33,586 bases of DNA, from contig JAPPGA010000061.1 of assembly GCA_028821515.1 (NCBI GenBank), positions 1 through 33,586 on the forward strand, read 5' to 3'. The notes beneath the pieces were generated by a model that saw nothing but the letters and a program-made list of their open reading frames with translations, had not been told where the DNA came from and ran no database searches. This stretch comes from Gammaproteobacteria bacterium (lineage in GTDB: Bacteria > Pseudomonadota > Gammaproteobacteria > Pseudomonadales > Azotimanducaceae). Position numbers and translations under genes: made by a program. Below, piece by piece: positions 15,774 to 23,870 of the stretch (its first letter is position 1; each line of letters opens with the position of its first letter).

Positions 15774-16886
15774 TCACATTGACGCGGCGGCAGGCGTCGC
15801 TTCCACGTGCTGCCGAAACCGCGGCATGACTTCGTTCGCGAGCAGCGTCATGGAACGCCGCCACAACTCGATGTTGTCCCAATCGTGGCCGACCATGAGC
15901 AGCGTTCCGAAGTCACCCCATTGCGAATGGAGATCGACGAGTTCGTCGAGGACCTTTGACGGCGACCCCCAGGTCACCATTGACCGGGCCACGACTTCTT
16001 CCGTCGCTTCCTCGTCGGGCATGTCGACGTCGGGCTTCAGCATCTCCATCGAGCCCCGGTTGAGATACATGCGCCTGAAGTAGCGGAAATAGAAATGCAG
16101 CCCGCAGTCCGGATTCGAGAGATGCTCGTCGGCCTGCGAATCGCTGTCGGTCACGAGAATCGAGCGCGCGATGCGCCAGTTTGCCGGATCCGGCCGCTCG
16201 CCGATGCTCTCGACGCCCTCCGCGTACGCCTCCCAGTGGCTGCGGATGTAACGCGCCTGGATGAAGTTCGCGGAGACGGGATGCCAGCCGCGCGTTCCAG
16301 CCATCTTTGCGCTCGGCGAGTAGGGCGTGATGATGGACAGGCAGATCTGCGGATGCGGCTTCTGGAAGGGTTTCAGCATCTCGCCGATGCCGAGACCGTC
16401 GAAGCGAAAGTCGGTGATGTTGACGTTCCAATACTTGCCCGGGATCGAGTAGGGGGCGTCCTGCGCCCAGATCTGCTGCATCGCCTCGATGGACTCCAGC
16501 ATCATCTCGGAGCGCGTGTCCTTGTCGCCGATGCCCAACAGTTCGAAGTCGCTACCGAGGCCTCCCGGGCCGATGCCGAGGAGGTAGCGCCCGCGCGACA
16601 GGTGATCGAACTGGGCCACCTGGGCGGCGACCATCGCGGGGTGCGACTGCGGCAGGTTCAGCACGCCGGTCGCGAAGTTGATCTGCCTGGTCTGGTGGAT
16701 AAGGCTTGAGAAGAACGCCAGGGGCGACGCAATCGGTTCCGCGGTCGACGAAAAGTGCTCGCCGAACCATGCCTCGGAGAAACCCAGCCGGTCGGCCAGC
16801 AGCACCGCTTGCCGGTCCTCATCGAGGGTGTCCGCGAGCAGGCGGTCCGGCGGATGGAGTGGCATGGCGAACATTCCAAGTTGCAT
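15774..16886 (-). CDS. Luciferase-like (LLM class) flavin-dependent monooxygenase
   Basis: This 370-residue product belongs to the bacterial luciferase-like TIM-barrel family, which uses reduced FMN or F420 to oxygenate organic substrates. Family features are the first strand MQLGMFAMPLHPP, LADRLGFSEAWFGEHFSS (about 31-48), NFATGVLNLPQSHP with the non-prolyl cis-peptide region, and HLSRGRYLLGIGPGG (about 95-109), followed by the helical insertion RSEMMLESIEAMQQIWA. An aromatic-rich segment (LHFYFRYFRRMYLNRGS) near residue 290 could line the substrate pocket. ATG 16886 has a ribosome site (GAGGAAC); the frame upstream of it is not family-like. It is the first gene of a two-gene unit with the PhyH oxygenase (19-base gap). 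Substrate unknown. Confidence 0.92.
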   Translation of the reverse strand: MQLGMFAMPLHPPDRLLADTLDEDRQAVLLADRLGFSEAWFGEHFSSTAEPIASPLAFFSSLIHQTRQINFATGVLNLPQSHPAMVAAQVAQFDHLSRGRYLLGIGPGGLGSDFELLGIGDKDTRSEMMLESIEAMQQIWAQDAPYSIPGKYWNVNITDFRFDGLGIGEMLKPFQKPHPQICLSIITPYSPSAKMAGTRGWHPVSANFIQARYIRSHWEAYAEGVESIGERPDPANWRIARSILVTDSDSQADEHLSNPDCGLHFYFRYFRRMYLNRGSMEMLKPDVDMPDEEATEEVVARSMVTWGSPSKVLDELVDLHSQWGDFGTLLMVGHDWDNIELWRRSMTLLANEVMPRFRQHVEATPAAASM

Positions 16887-17013
16887 AGGTGTTCCTCGAT
16901 AGGTGGGCCGGCAGGCAAGTTCTGGTGGACGGTCGAGCCTAACCCGCGATCCGTCTGTTCTCAATCTCGACCGCTGACCCGATACATTGATGACCGCAGC
17001 CGAGCCTTTCCGG

Positions 17014-17943
17014 CTAGTTCTTGCACTTTCGCTCCACCCACCGCTCGGCTGGTCTGTAGCCCTTCGTTGGAATGAGATAGGAGGTTGTCGAACCATCCTC
17101 GTCTGTGATGGTCACCCGGACATCGTGCTTCCGGGCTCTCGCAGCGCGCCCCGCGAGCCCCATGACTTCCCGCACCGTGAAGTCGGCGATACGGTTGGGA
17201 TAGTCGCCGGAAGTCGCCACCCTGATGCCGTCTCCGGCCTCTATGTCGAGCTTTCCCGACGCCGGTTCTTCGGGACTGTCCGCGAAAGGTGCCATTGCGA
17301 TCTGGCCATCCCTGCATCGGAGCCTTATGTCGCCTGACAAGACGTACCATTCGTTCTCCGTTCCGTCCGGACCGCGGACGATATGGGCTGTCCAGTCGCC
17401 AAAGGTCCTGACAGGCCGGAATTCCACGAGCCTCCCAATCGCCCACATCGATGCATCGTGGAGCCCGGCGATGCTCTGGACGAACCCGACGCCGCCGATA
17501 GACACCTGAAGCGTCTCGCCGCCCTCAAGGGCATTCACCATCGCCATCGTTCGCTCTGCGACATCCTTCGTCATTTTTCCGAGGTTCGACATTGGTCGAA
17601 AGACGCCGGTGGCTTCAATTGGGGGATTCCGATCCACCGTCGCCACAACCGGCGTACCGGAACGCTCCCAACCCTCCGGAAGCGTCCCTTCGTCCATGAT
17701 CACAAACACGCACAGGCGGTCGCGGAGGCAACCGAACGCCACGTATAGATAGGATGGACGCACAACCGGTGTGACGAGCCAGACGTCCTCGCCATAAGAG
17801 CCCGCCTCCCAGTCTTCGAAGGTCTCCATCTCTGTCATTTCCGCCCACGCCCCGAGCGTCCACCACAAGATGGAGAACGCAATCAACTTTGCCACAATCG
17901 AACCTGGGCACACGACGTATCGGGCCTTCGACGTTTTCCCCAT
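17014..17943 (-). CDS. Secreted protein of unknown function
   Basis: The 309-residue product starts at ATG 17943, with AAGGAA upstream. It has a long N-terminal region of about 20 residues, then a hydrophobic run IVAKLIAFSILWWTLGAWA that fits a signal peptide cleaved after AWA, giving a periplasmic protein. The mature part is beta-rich. It includes two short repeats of a 'F-DW' theme (ETFEDWEAGS near the start and RTFGDWTAHIV in the middle), which recall invasion-associated-locus-B-like proteins, but the match is weak and I do not assign the family. No catalytic motif is visible. It is divergent from the FAD amine-oxidase-like gene and follows the LLM gene's upstream region tail-first. Confidence 0.7.
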   Translation of the reverse strand: MGKTSKARYVVCPGSIVAKLIAFSILWWTLGAWAEMTEMETFEDWEAGSYGEDVWLVTPVVRPSYLYVAFGCLRDRLCVFVIMDEGTLPEGWERSGTPVVATVDRNPPIEATGVFRPMSNLGKMTKDVAERTMAMVNALEGGETLQVSIGGVGFVQSIAGLHDASMWAIGRLVEFRPVRTFGDWTAHIVRGPDGTENEWYVLSGDIRLRCRDGQIAMAPFADSPEEPASGKLDIEAGDGIRVATSGDYPNRIADFTVREVMGLAGRAARARKHDVRVTITDEDGSTTSYLIPTKGYRPAERWVERKCKN

Positions 17944-18158
17944 TGGCTGTTCCTTCTTCCTGAATCGAAGGATGCCCCAACGCACTCTCCGGCATCAACG
18001 AAACAAGCTCCACCTCTGAGGGGGGCCTGCAAACTCGCTGTACCGGTTACCTCTACGTGAAGCGCAAATCGTTGTCTGCCCGGGCTGATGGGACCACGAC
18101 AACCCTCGGGTCGCCCGCGATGATAAGGTGAGCGCCGTCAGTGAATCGGGGCGCGCGG

Positions 18159-19517
18159 ATGCCAACCAGGGTTGCCATCATCGGTGGTGGCGTGTCGGGA
18201 TTGGGTGCGGCCTGGGCGCTCCACCAGCACCCGGACCGGTTCGACTTTCGGCTGTTCGAAGCGCAGTCCCAGGTAGGTGGCAACGCCATCACCGCCGACA
18301 TGCCGCAGGACGACGGCACCTCCATCCCGTTTGATATATCCGTCACCGCATGCATCCCCTCCGTTTACCACCACATTCTGCTGGTCATGCGCCAGCACGG
18401 CATCGAACTGGTCGATACCAGGTTCAGCTACAGCGTGAAGTATCGCGACGGCGTCTACGCCCACGATTTCGACTCCGACATCCGCAGGCAGTTGCAGCCG
18501 GAAATCAGGAAGTTCCAGCGAACCTTGAGACGCATGAAGTGGTTTGGCGGGCTGACCCGATCCAGGTCCAAGTTGCTCAATGCCCTCAATCCCTTCAACT
18601 ACGTCAGCATGGGCACGGTGTTGAACCTCGGAGGGTTCTCCGGAGACTTCAGGTACAAGATCCTGAAGCCGATGTTCGTGAACTTCCTGATGGCCACGAA
18701 CGTGTTCGACATGCCGGCAGCCCTGTTCGCCCGGTACCTGGAGTTCTTCGACATAGAAACCGCAACGGCCATGCAGACCTGGGACCAGGGCACGCGAAAC
18801 ATTTACCGAAAACTGTCGGCTGCGTTCCAGGACAAGATCTACCTCGACCGTCCGGTTCGGAAAGTGTTTCGGGGCCCGTCCGAGGTCGTCGTGGAGGACG
18901 AGACCGGGCGGAGGGAGACGTTCGACGAGGTGGTGTTCGCATGCAACGCGAATCAGACGCTGATGATGCTGGACAAGCCGACCTTCCTCGAGAGGTTTCT
19001 CCTGTCTTCGATTCGTTACGAGAGCGAACTGCACAACCATACGGTCGTCCATTCCGACGCCTCGGTGCTGCCGGACAGCGACGTCAAGGCGCTCGACACG
19101 CGAAGCAATCACATCGAGCAGTACGGCACGCGGCCGGACAACTACGAAATCACCTACATCATGCACAACCAGCAGCCCTGGGCTCATCGGTCAGACAAGC
19201 CCTGCCTCGTCACCTACAACCCGATCAGCCGCATCGACGAAACGAAGATCGTCAAGAAGTGGTGGTTCCAGCACATCGTCCACGACGTGCGCCACGTGGC
19301 CGTTCTGATCCACCTGTTTCGTCTCGTCCAGGGCAAGCGGCGAACGCGGCACTGCGGCGCCCACACCCTCATCAACAGCCAGGAAACCTGTTTCGTAACC
19401 GGCCTCGTGACGGCCAGGCAGATGGGGGCGGACTACCCGTTCCAGGATTCCGAAGCACGCAGGTGGTTCAACTACTACGGGCGCATGATGTACGGTTGGC
19501 GCTTCAGGAAGGCGTGA
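18159..19517 (+). CDS. FAD-dependent amine-oxidase-like oxidoreductase
   Basis: The 452-residue product has an N-terminal Rossmann FAD-binding motif, VAIIGGGVSGLGAAWALHQ, ending in the acidic residue of LFEAQSQVGGNA, as in the flavin amine oxidase/phytoene desaturase superfamily. A second FAD-contacting strand is VVFACNANQTLMMLD (about residue 260). The C-terminus HTLINSQETCFVTGLVTARQMG is the usual FAD-closing segment of the subgroup often called 'NAD(P)-binding protein/amine oxidase'. Relatives usually sit beside a DUF1365 protein and a cyclopropane-fatty-acid synthase-like gene in lipid-modification operons; neither is present here, so the partner context is missing. ATG 18159 has GGGG upstream; GTG 18141 is an alternative giving six more residues. 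Substrate unknown. Confidence 0.88.
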   Translation: MPTRVAIIGGGVSGLGAAWALHQHPDRFDFRLFEAQSQVGGNAITADMPQDDGTSIPFDISVTACIPSVYHHILLVMRQHGIELVDTRFSYSVKYRDGVYAHDFDSDIRRQLQPEIRKFQRTLRRMKWFGGLTRSRSKLLNALNPFNYVSMGTVLNLGGFSGDFRYKILKPMFVNFLMATNVFDMPAALFARYLEFFDIETATAMQTWDQGTRNIYRKLSAAFQDKIYLDRPVRKVFRGPSEVVVEDETGRRETFDEVVFACNANQTLMMLDKPTFLERFLLSSIRYESELHNHTVVHSDASVLPDSDVKALDTRSNHIEQYGTRPDNYEITYIMHNQQPWAHRSDKPCLVTYNPISRIDETKIVKKWWFQHIVHDVRHVAVLIHLFRLVQGKRRTRHCGAHTLINSQETCFVTGLVTARQMGADYPFQDSEARRWFNYYGRMMYGWRFRKA

Positions 19518-19625
19518 ACCCAGGAACACGGTGCCGATGACATCACCGCAGCAGTCCTAACTGCATCTACAACCAGCAGGTGCCGGCCTTCTGGGCAGAC
19601 TGCCCCGACGTACGGGGCCGACAGG

Positions 19626-19823
19626 CTATCGTTCGCCGCGTAGCGCGCCCTCTTCGTTTCCTTCGTCACCAGCCTGCCAAGGATCGTCACCGGCGTTTTG
19701 TTCGTCGGTCTGCTCAGCCAGTGGTATCGAAAAACCGCCTGCTCCGCAGCTCATTCCCGTCAACAACGTCACTGACACCAGCGCGGCAGCGAGCAACCTT
19801 ACGGACGTATTGATTCGGCTCAT
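19626..19823 (-). CDS. Small putative secreted protein or lipoprotein
   Basis: This 65-residue frame encodes a basic start (MSRINTSVR), a hydrophobic run (LLAAALVSVTLLTGMSC) and a short acidic, Glu/Asp/Gln-rich tail. The Cys26 context (GMSC) is a poor lipobox, so lipidation is uncertain. A weak ribosome site (GGGAA) precedes ATG 19823. The frame is open much further upstream, but that part is Arg-rich and looks non-coding. No family recognised; it might be a chance frame. Confidence 0.4.
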   Translation of the reverse strand: MSRINTSVRLLAAALVSVTLLTGMSCGAGGFSIPLAEQTDEQNAGDDPWQAGDEGNEEGALRGER

Positions 19824-20079
19824 GGAAGTTCCCAGGGTTTTTGTTCCTTCACGGGTCGAAGAGTGCCCGACACTCCCCATGCGTTCAACCGCGTCCCTGC
19901 ACCCAAGCCCTGCATCCAGACGTACCCCTTCGGGTTTCGACCGCATCGTGCACCGAGACCCCAGCCTCTCGCGCCCAAGCCGGTGAGCACTTTCACATAG
20001 CCCGGCAGTCATGATTTGACCTTGAGCCGCCGCGCCGCAATGCTTGGGAGTTCTCGTACGTCTTGCTGCTCGATTGTCC

Positions 20080-21882
20080 ATGGCTCGAAGAAAAAGCGCC
20101 GGAGGCAAGCTCCGGATCGGAGATCACTGGTCTGCGATCAGCATCATCGCGCAGTCTCAGGACAACCCCCTGAAGGCGGTGGCGGAGTTCGTCGAAAACA
20201 GCATCGACGCGGGCGCGAAGAACATCCAGATCGTCCGGGGGCGCGAACGAGGCGATCCGTTCCTGAAGGTCATCGATGATGGCGAAGGGATACGTCTCGA
20301 TCAGACCGGCGTGCCGGACTTCCGCTACGTGGCGACCCACATCTGCGACTCGATCAAGAAGCGCCTGAAAAGGAACGGTGCCCGACAGATCCAGGGCGAA
20401 TTCGGCATCGGGCTACTGAGTTTCTGGACTCTCGGCGAGAACCTCAGGCTTCGTTCGTCGGCGGCCGATGGTTCCGTACACGAGATGGCGATGCAACGCG
20501 GCAGCGAAGGCTACTCCGTCAGGGTCAGCCGCGCCTTGCTGGCGGAGGCGGGCGCCACGCTGGACATTCGGCCCCTGCTCCCGGGTGTCCGCCAGTTCAG
20601 CGGCGAGAAGCTCAATTGGTACCTGGCATCCGAACTGCGGGACCGCATTCGGCAAACCGGCGTCAGCGTGCGTATCAGCGACCGCACCGCCCGAAAGTCC
20701 TACACGGTGACGCCACGAGAATTCGACGGTCGCCTCATTCACGAGCTCAACAATCCCATGACCCGCTTCGGCGAAATCAGGCTTGAGCTCTACCTCGACG
20801 ACCCGTCGACCGAGCGCGGCGTGTCGCTTTACCGGAACGGCACGCGAGTCGCGGAGCTGGCAGCGCTTGACGGGTTCCAGGAAGGTCCGTGGAGCAGCGG
20901 CTACATCGATGGCGTGGTCGATGCGCCGTTCATCCATCTCACGCCTGGAACGCGCACCGGAGTCATCCACGACGAGGCCTATGCGGCGCTGCACGAAGGC
21001 ATCGAGTCCATTCGCGATCAGCTCGATGCCTTGATTGGTGACCTAAAGCGAGCGGAAGAGGAGCGTGCCAGCGAACGGACGCTCAAGTCGATTCGGCGCG
21101 CGTTTCGCGAAGCGCTGCTGGCATTGCCGGCGGAGGAGTACGATTGGTTCGAGGTGCATCGAAACGCGCCGGGACGCCGGTCCGAAACTTCCACCGGTCC
21201 CGCTCTGGAGCCGACCAAGGCGCAACGCGAAGTGGCGGCTGGCGATGTTCCGGACCCGGATGAGGAGTCCGCGCCGAAGCAAGAATTCTTCGATATCGCG
21301 GGTCCCCTGTACAGCGTGCGCATATCGCCCGCGTCCTCGGTCGTACAGGTTGGCACCAGTCGGACACTGCGAGCTGTCTGCCGGGACCGTGCGGGCAGAC
21401 AGGTGGACGAAGGCGTCGTTTTCGCCTGGACCCTCGTCGAGGGCGGCGGCTCACTCGCCGATCCTCATGCCGAGATCGTCGATTTCGAGGCCCCCGACGA
21501 ACCCGGCCTCGTGACCTTGAAACTCGTCGCCACGCAGCGGGATGTCGTGTGCGAAGCGAAGGCGCTCGTTACCGTCACGGACTCGCTCGTCGCCAGTCGC
21601 GACGGATCACCCACGCGGCAGGGACTGCCAGGCTACACATACGAGAACGCGCCCGGCCAGTTATGGCGTTCGCGGTACGAGGTCGACCGCGAACTGATCG
21701 TCATCAACAACGGTCATCGGGACTTCGTCTTTGCTTCCCAGACCCGAGCTTCCCAACTGCGCTACATCGCGCGGCTCTTCGTCAAGGAACTCGTGATTCG
21801 GAATTTCCCCGGGTCATCGTCACAGGACCTTCTCGACCGGATGCTGGAACTGATGCTCTACATGGAAGGCAACCTGAAATAG
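20080..21882 (+). CDS. GHKL (Hsp90/MutL/MORC-type) ATPase with C-terminal Ig-like domain
   Basis: The 600-residue product has a complete GHKL ATP-binding fold at its N-terminus. Motif N is AVAEFVENSIDAGAKN (E39, N40), motif G1 is VIDDGEGI (D66-x-G68-x-G70), and the lid/G2 motif is GEFGIGLLSFW (G106-G111). A middle region (about 215-300) may be the S5-type domain of MutL-like proteins. A charged helical region (about 300-345, rich in Glu/Arg) may be a coiled coil. Residues 412-502 look like a bacterial Ig-like/invasin-type domain (VRISPASSVVQVGTS ... LKLVATQRD ... ALVTVTDS). The end is helical and may dimerise (SQLRYIARLFVKELVIRN). No signal peptide, so cytoplasmic. ATG 20080 keeps the whole domain; ATG-equivalent 20044 adds 12 residues. 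The aldolase gene follows after 21 bases. Function unknown; MORC-like defence ATPases are one comparison. Confidence 0.85.
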   Translation: MARRKSAGGKLRIGDHWSAISIIAQSQDNPLKAVAEFVENSIDAGAKNIQIVRGRERGDPFLKVIDDGEGIRLDQTGVPDFRYVATHICDSIKKRLKRNGARQIQGEFGIGLLSFWTLGENLRLRSSAADGSVHEMAMQRGSEGYSVRVSRALLAEAGATLDIRPLLPGVRQFSGEKLNWYLASELRDRIRQTGVSVRISDRTARKSYTVTPREFDGRLIHELNNPMTRFGEIRLELYLDDPSTERGVSLYRNGTRVAELAALDGFQEGPWSSGYIDGVVDAPFIHLTPGTRTGVIHDEAYAALHEGIESIRDQLDALIGDLKRAEEERASERTLKSIRRAFREALLALPAEEYDWFEVHRNAPGRRSETSTGPALEPTKAQREVAAGDVPDPDEESAPKQEFFDIAGPLYSVRISPASSVVQVGTSRTLRAVCRDRAGRQVDEGVVFAWTLVEGGGSLADPHAEIVDFEAPDEPGLVTLKLVATQRDVVCEAKALVTVTDSLVASRDGSPTRQGLPGYTYENAPGQLWRSRYEVDRELIVINNGHRDFVFASQTRASQLRYIARLFVKELVIRNFPGSSSQDLLDRMLELMLYMEGNLK

Positions 21883-21903
21883 CCCGGATTCGGGAGCAAC
21901 AAC

Positions 21904-22785
21904 ATGGAGCAGCGGTACCTGCATCTCAATCCCGTCATCGAGAAGCTGTCCGAGGGCAAGCACGTCTTTGGCGTGAGCACCTCGGACTTCTCGCTGCAGA
22001 ACGCGCGTTCGCTGGCGCGCGATCCCGACATCGACTTCGTGTACCTCGACATGGAGCACGGTGCCATGCGCTTCGACCAGCTTGAGGTCTTCCTGTCCGG
22101 CATGATGGATAAGGCCGGCATTCTCGAGCGCGGCAACGCGCAGGCGCACCCAGCCGTGTTCGCGCGATTTGCGCCCTACGCCAGCGAGGAGGCCCAGTGG
22201 GTCGTCAAGCACGCGCTCGATCTCGGCCTGATGGGCGTCCTCATCAACAACGTCGAGACGGCTGAGCAAGCCGAGAACATCGTGCGCACGATGCGGTACA
22301 TGCCGGCGAGGGACTCAAAGATCCCGAACCCGCGAGGAGTCCGCGGCACCGCTGGCGCGGGCCCGTGGTTCTGGGGCATTTCCGGGGCCGAGTACCGGGA
22401 GCGCGCCGACCTCTGGCCGCTCAATCCCGAGGGCGACCTGCTGTTCTGGCCCATGATCGAGACGGTGGAAGGGGTGAAAAACGCCGATGCGATCGCCCAG
22501 GTCCCCGGTGTCGGGGGCTTCTACCTAGGTGCCGCGCAGGATCTCAGCAATTCGCTCGGCGTGCCGGACCCCTCTCATCCTGATGTCGACGCCGCAATGG
22601 CGGAGATCATCGAAGTCTGCAAGGCGCGCTCCATCCCGGTCGGGGGTACCGTGGGCACCGCCAACGTCGCCGAGAAGATGGAGCAGGGCTACCAGATCAT
22701 CAGCTTCGGCGGCGCCAACGGGGGATTGAGCGCGCCGAACGAAGCCGTGCGTGCAGCCGCAATCGCGGCTGGCGCCAGACGCTAG
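21904..22785 (+). CDS. HpcH/HpaI-family class II aldolase
   Basis: The 293-residue product resembles the HpcH/HpaI (2,4-dihydroxyhept-2-ene-1,7-dioate) aldolase family, metal-dependent enzymes that cleave 2-keto-3-hydroxy acids to pyruvate (or similar) plus an aldehyde. Family motifs in order are FVYLDMEHGAMRFD (DxEH with the catalytic His, about 45-58), GLMGVLINNVETAEQAE (about 108-124), MRYMPARDSKIPNPRGVRG, FWPMIETVEGVKNADAIA with the metal-binding Glu, and FYLGAAQDLSNSLGVP with the second metal ligand Asp. The order matches HpaI, with a slightly longer N-terminus. ATG 21904 has GGGAG upstream. It lies between the GHKL ATPase gene and the amidohydrolase gene; the latter begins 35 bases after its stop, so aldolase and amidohydrolase probably act in the same breakdown route. 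Confidence 0.9.
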   Translation: MEQRYLHLNPVIEKLSEGKHVFGVSTSDFSLQNARSLARDPDIDFVYLDMEHGAMRFDQLEVFLSGMMDKAGILERGNAQAHPAVFARFAPYASEEAQWVVKHALDLGLMGVLINNVETAEQAENIVRTMRYMPARDSKIPNPRGVRGTAGAGPWFWGISGAEYRERADLWPLNPEGDLLFWPMIETVEGVKNADAIAQVPGVGGFYLGAAQDLSNSLGVPDPSHPDVDAAMAEIIEVCKARSIPVGGTVGTANVAEKMEQGYQIISFGGANGGLSAPNEAVRAAAIAAGARR

Positions 22786-22820
22786 GCCAGCTCCAGGGCA
22801 AACGACAGAGAGACCTCACC

Positions 22821-23807
22821 ATGGCGCATCCCGACAACGAAGAAAAGATGCGTTGGCTCGCTCAGGAGACGCCCGAAACGGTGCTCGAACCCGAACTGCC
22901 GATCATCGATCCGCATCATCATCTCTGGCGGGTGCCGTCGCCGTGGGGCACCTATGACCTGGAGGACCTCTGGGTGGACACGGGCTCCGGCCACAACGTG
23001 GAACAGACGGTCTTCATTGATGCCCGATCCGGCTACCGTCAGGAGGGACCGGAGCACCTGAAGCCCATCGGGGAGAGTGCGTTCATCGCCGCCGTAGCCG
23101 AGCAGAGCGCGCAAGCGAAGGGCAAGGCCACCATCGGGGCAATCATCAGTCATGCGTACATGAAGCTGGGCGCGGCGGTCGAAGAGGTCCTGGTCGGGCA
23201 CCTGGAAGCGGGGAGGGGCCTCTTCCGTGGGATCCGGAGCGCGTTCGATCTCGACGACGCCAGATTCATCGAGAGTTTCGATGTGCTGGCCAAGCTCGAC
23301 CTGACATTCGACAACTTCTCGTTCGACTACACGCGCCTGCCCGACCTCGCGAGGCTGGCCGACCGGAATCTGGGCGTGACCATCATCGTCAACCACCTCG
23401 GCGGGAAGATCGATCCCGAAGCGAGCGCGGACGAGTTCGCAAACTGGCAGCATTGCATCGACGTGGTCGCGACCTGTCCCAACGTGGTGCTGAAGGTCGG
23501 CGGCGCGCAGCAGGCCGCCGGAGACTGGCTACCACCGTTTCACATGCACCGGCGCGCACAGCCGATCGGTTCGGAGGAACTCTGCGAGTTGCTCTACAGG
23601 TATTACATCCACGCCATTGAGGCTTTCGGACCCGACCGATGCATGTTCGAGAGCAACTTCCCGGTCGACAAGGAGTGCGTGTCTTACCGAACGCTGTGGA
23701 ACACGTTCAAGCGCATCGCCAACAGGGCGGGCTTAAGCGAGTCGGAGAAGACGGCGATCTTCGGTGGCACGGCCGCACGCGTGTACCGGGTTGCGCCGGC
23801 CGACTGA
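22821..23807 (+). CDS. Amidohydrolase family protein (amidohydrolase 2, TIM-barrel)
   Basis: The 328-residue product is an amidohydrolase-superfamily enzyme of the group containing 2-pyrone-4,6-dicarboxylate lactonase and L-fuconolactonase-like proteins. The first metal motif is PIIDPHHHLWRV (about residues 28-39). A later strand is TIIVNHLGGKID (about 191-202), and the C-terminal Asp-type strand is FGPDRCMFESNFPVDKE (about 268-284), where relatives have 'GxDRxMfgSDFP'. Here Asn replaces the usual Asp in FESNFP, as in many lactonase-like members. Typical reactions are hydrolysis of lactones or decarboxylation of small acids; the exact substrate cannot be named. It ends before a converging PhyH gene. 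Its position after the aldolase suggests a two-step pathway in which a lactone is opened and the product is cleaved. Confidence 0.9.
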   Translation: MAHPDNEEKMRWLAQETPETVLEPELPIIDPHHHLWRVPSPWGTYDLEDLWVDTGSGHNVEQTVFIDARSGYRQEGPEHLKPIGESAFIAAVAEQSAQAKGKATIGAIISHAYMKLGAAVEEVLVGHLEAGRGLFRGIRSAFDLDDARFIESFDVLAKLDLTFDNFSFDYTRLPDLARLADRNLGVTIIVNHLGGKIDPEASADEFANWQHCIDVVATCPNVVLKVGGAQQAAGDWLPPFHMHRRAQPIGSEELCELLYRYYIHAIEAFGPDRCMFESNFPVDKECVSYRTLWNTFKRIANRAGLSESEKTAIFGGTAARVYRVAPAD

Positions 23808-23851
23808 CGGGGAGCCGCGAGCGACTCCATCAACTAAGTCTCTATCCGGAA

Positions 23852-23866
23852 CGCGGCGCAGCCGCG
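23852..23866. other. Stem-loop between convergent amidohydrolase and PhyH genes
   Basis: CGCGGC (23852-23857) pairs with GCCGCG (23861-23866) across a 3-base loop. It lies between two converging gene ends and could act in both directions, but there is no T tract. Confidence 0.3.
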
Positions 23867-23870
23867 AAGC

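Noticed and set aside
18138-19187. Minus-strand open frame of 349 codons opposite the FAD oxidoreductase gene
   Set aside because: The plus strand has the FAD-binding motif and a complete family-like protein; the antisense frame has none.
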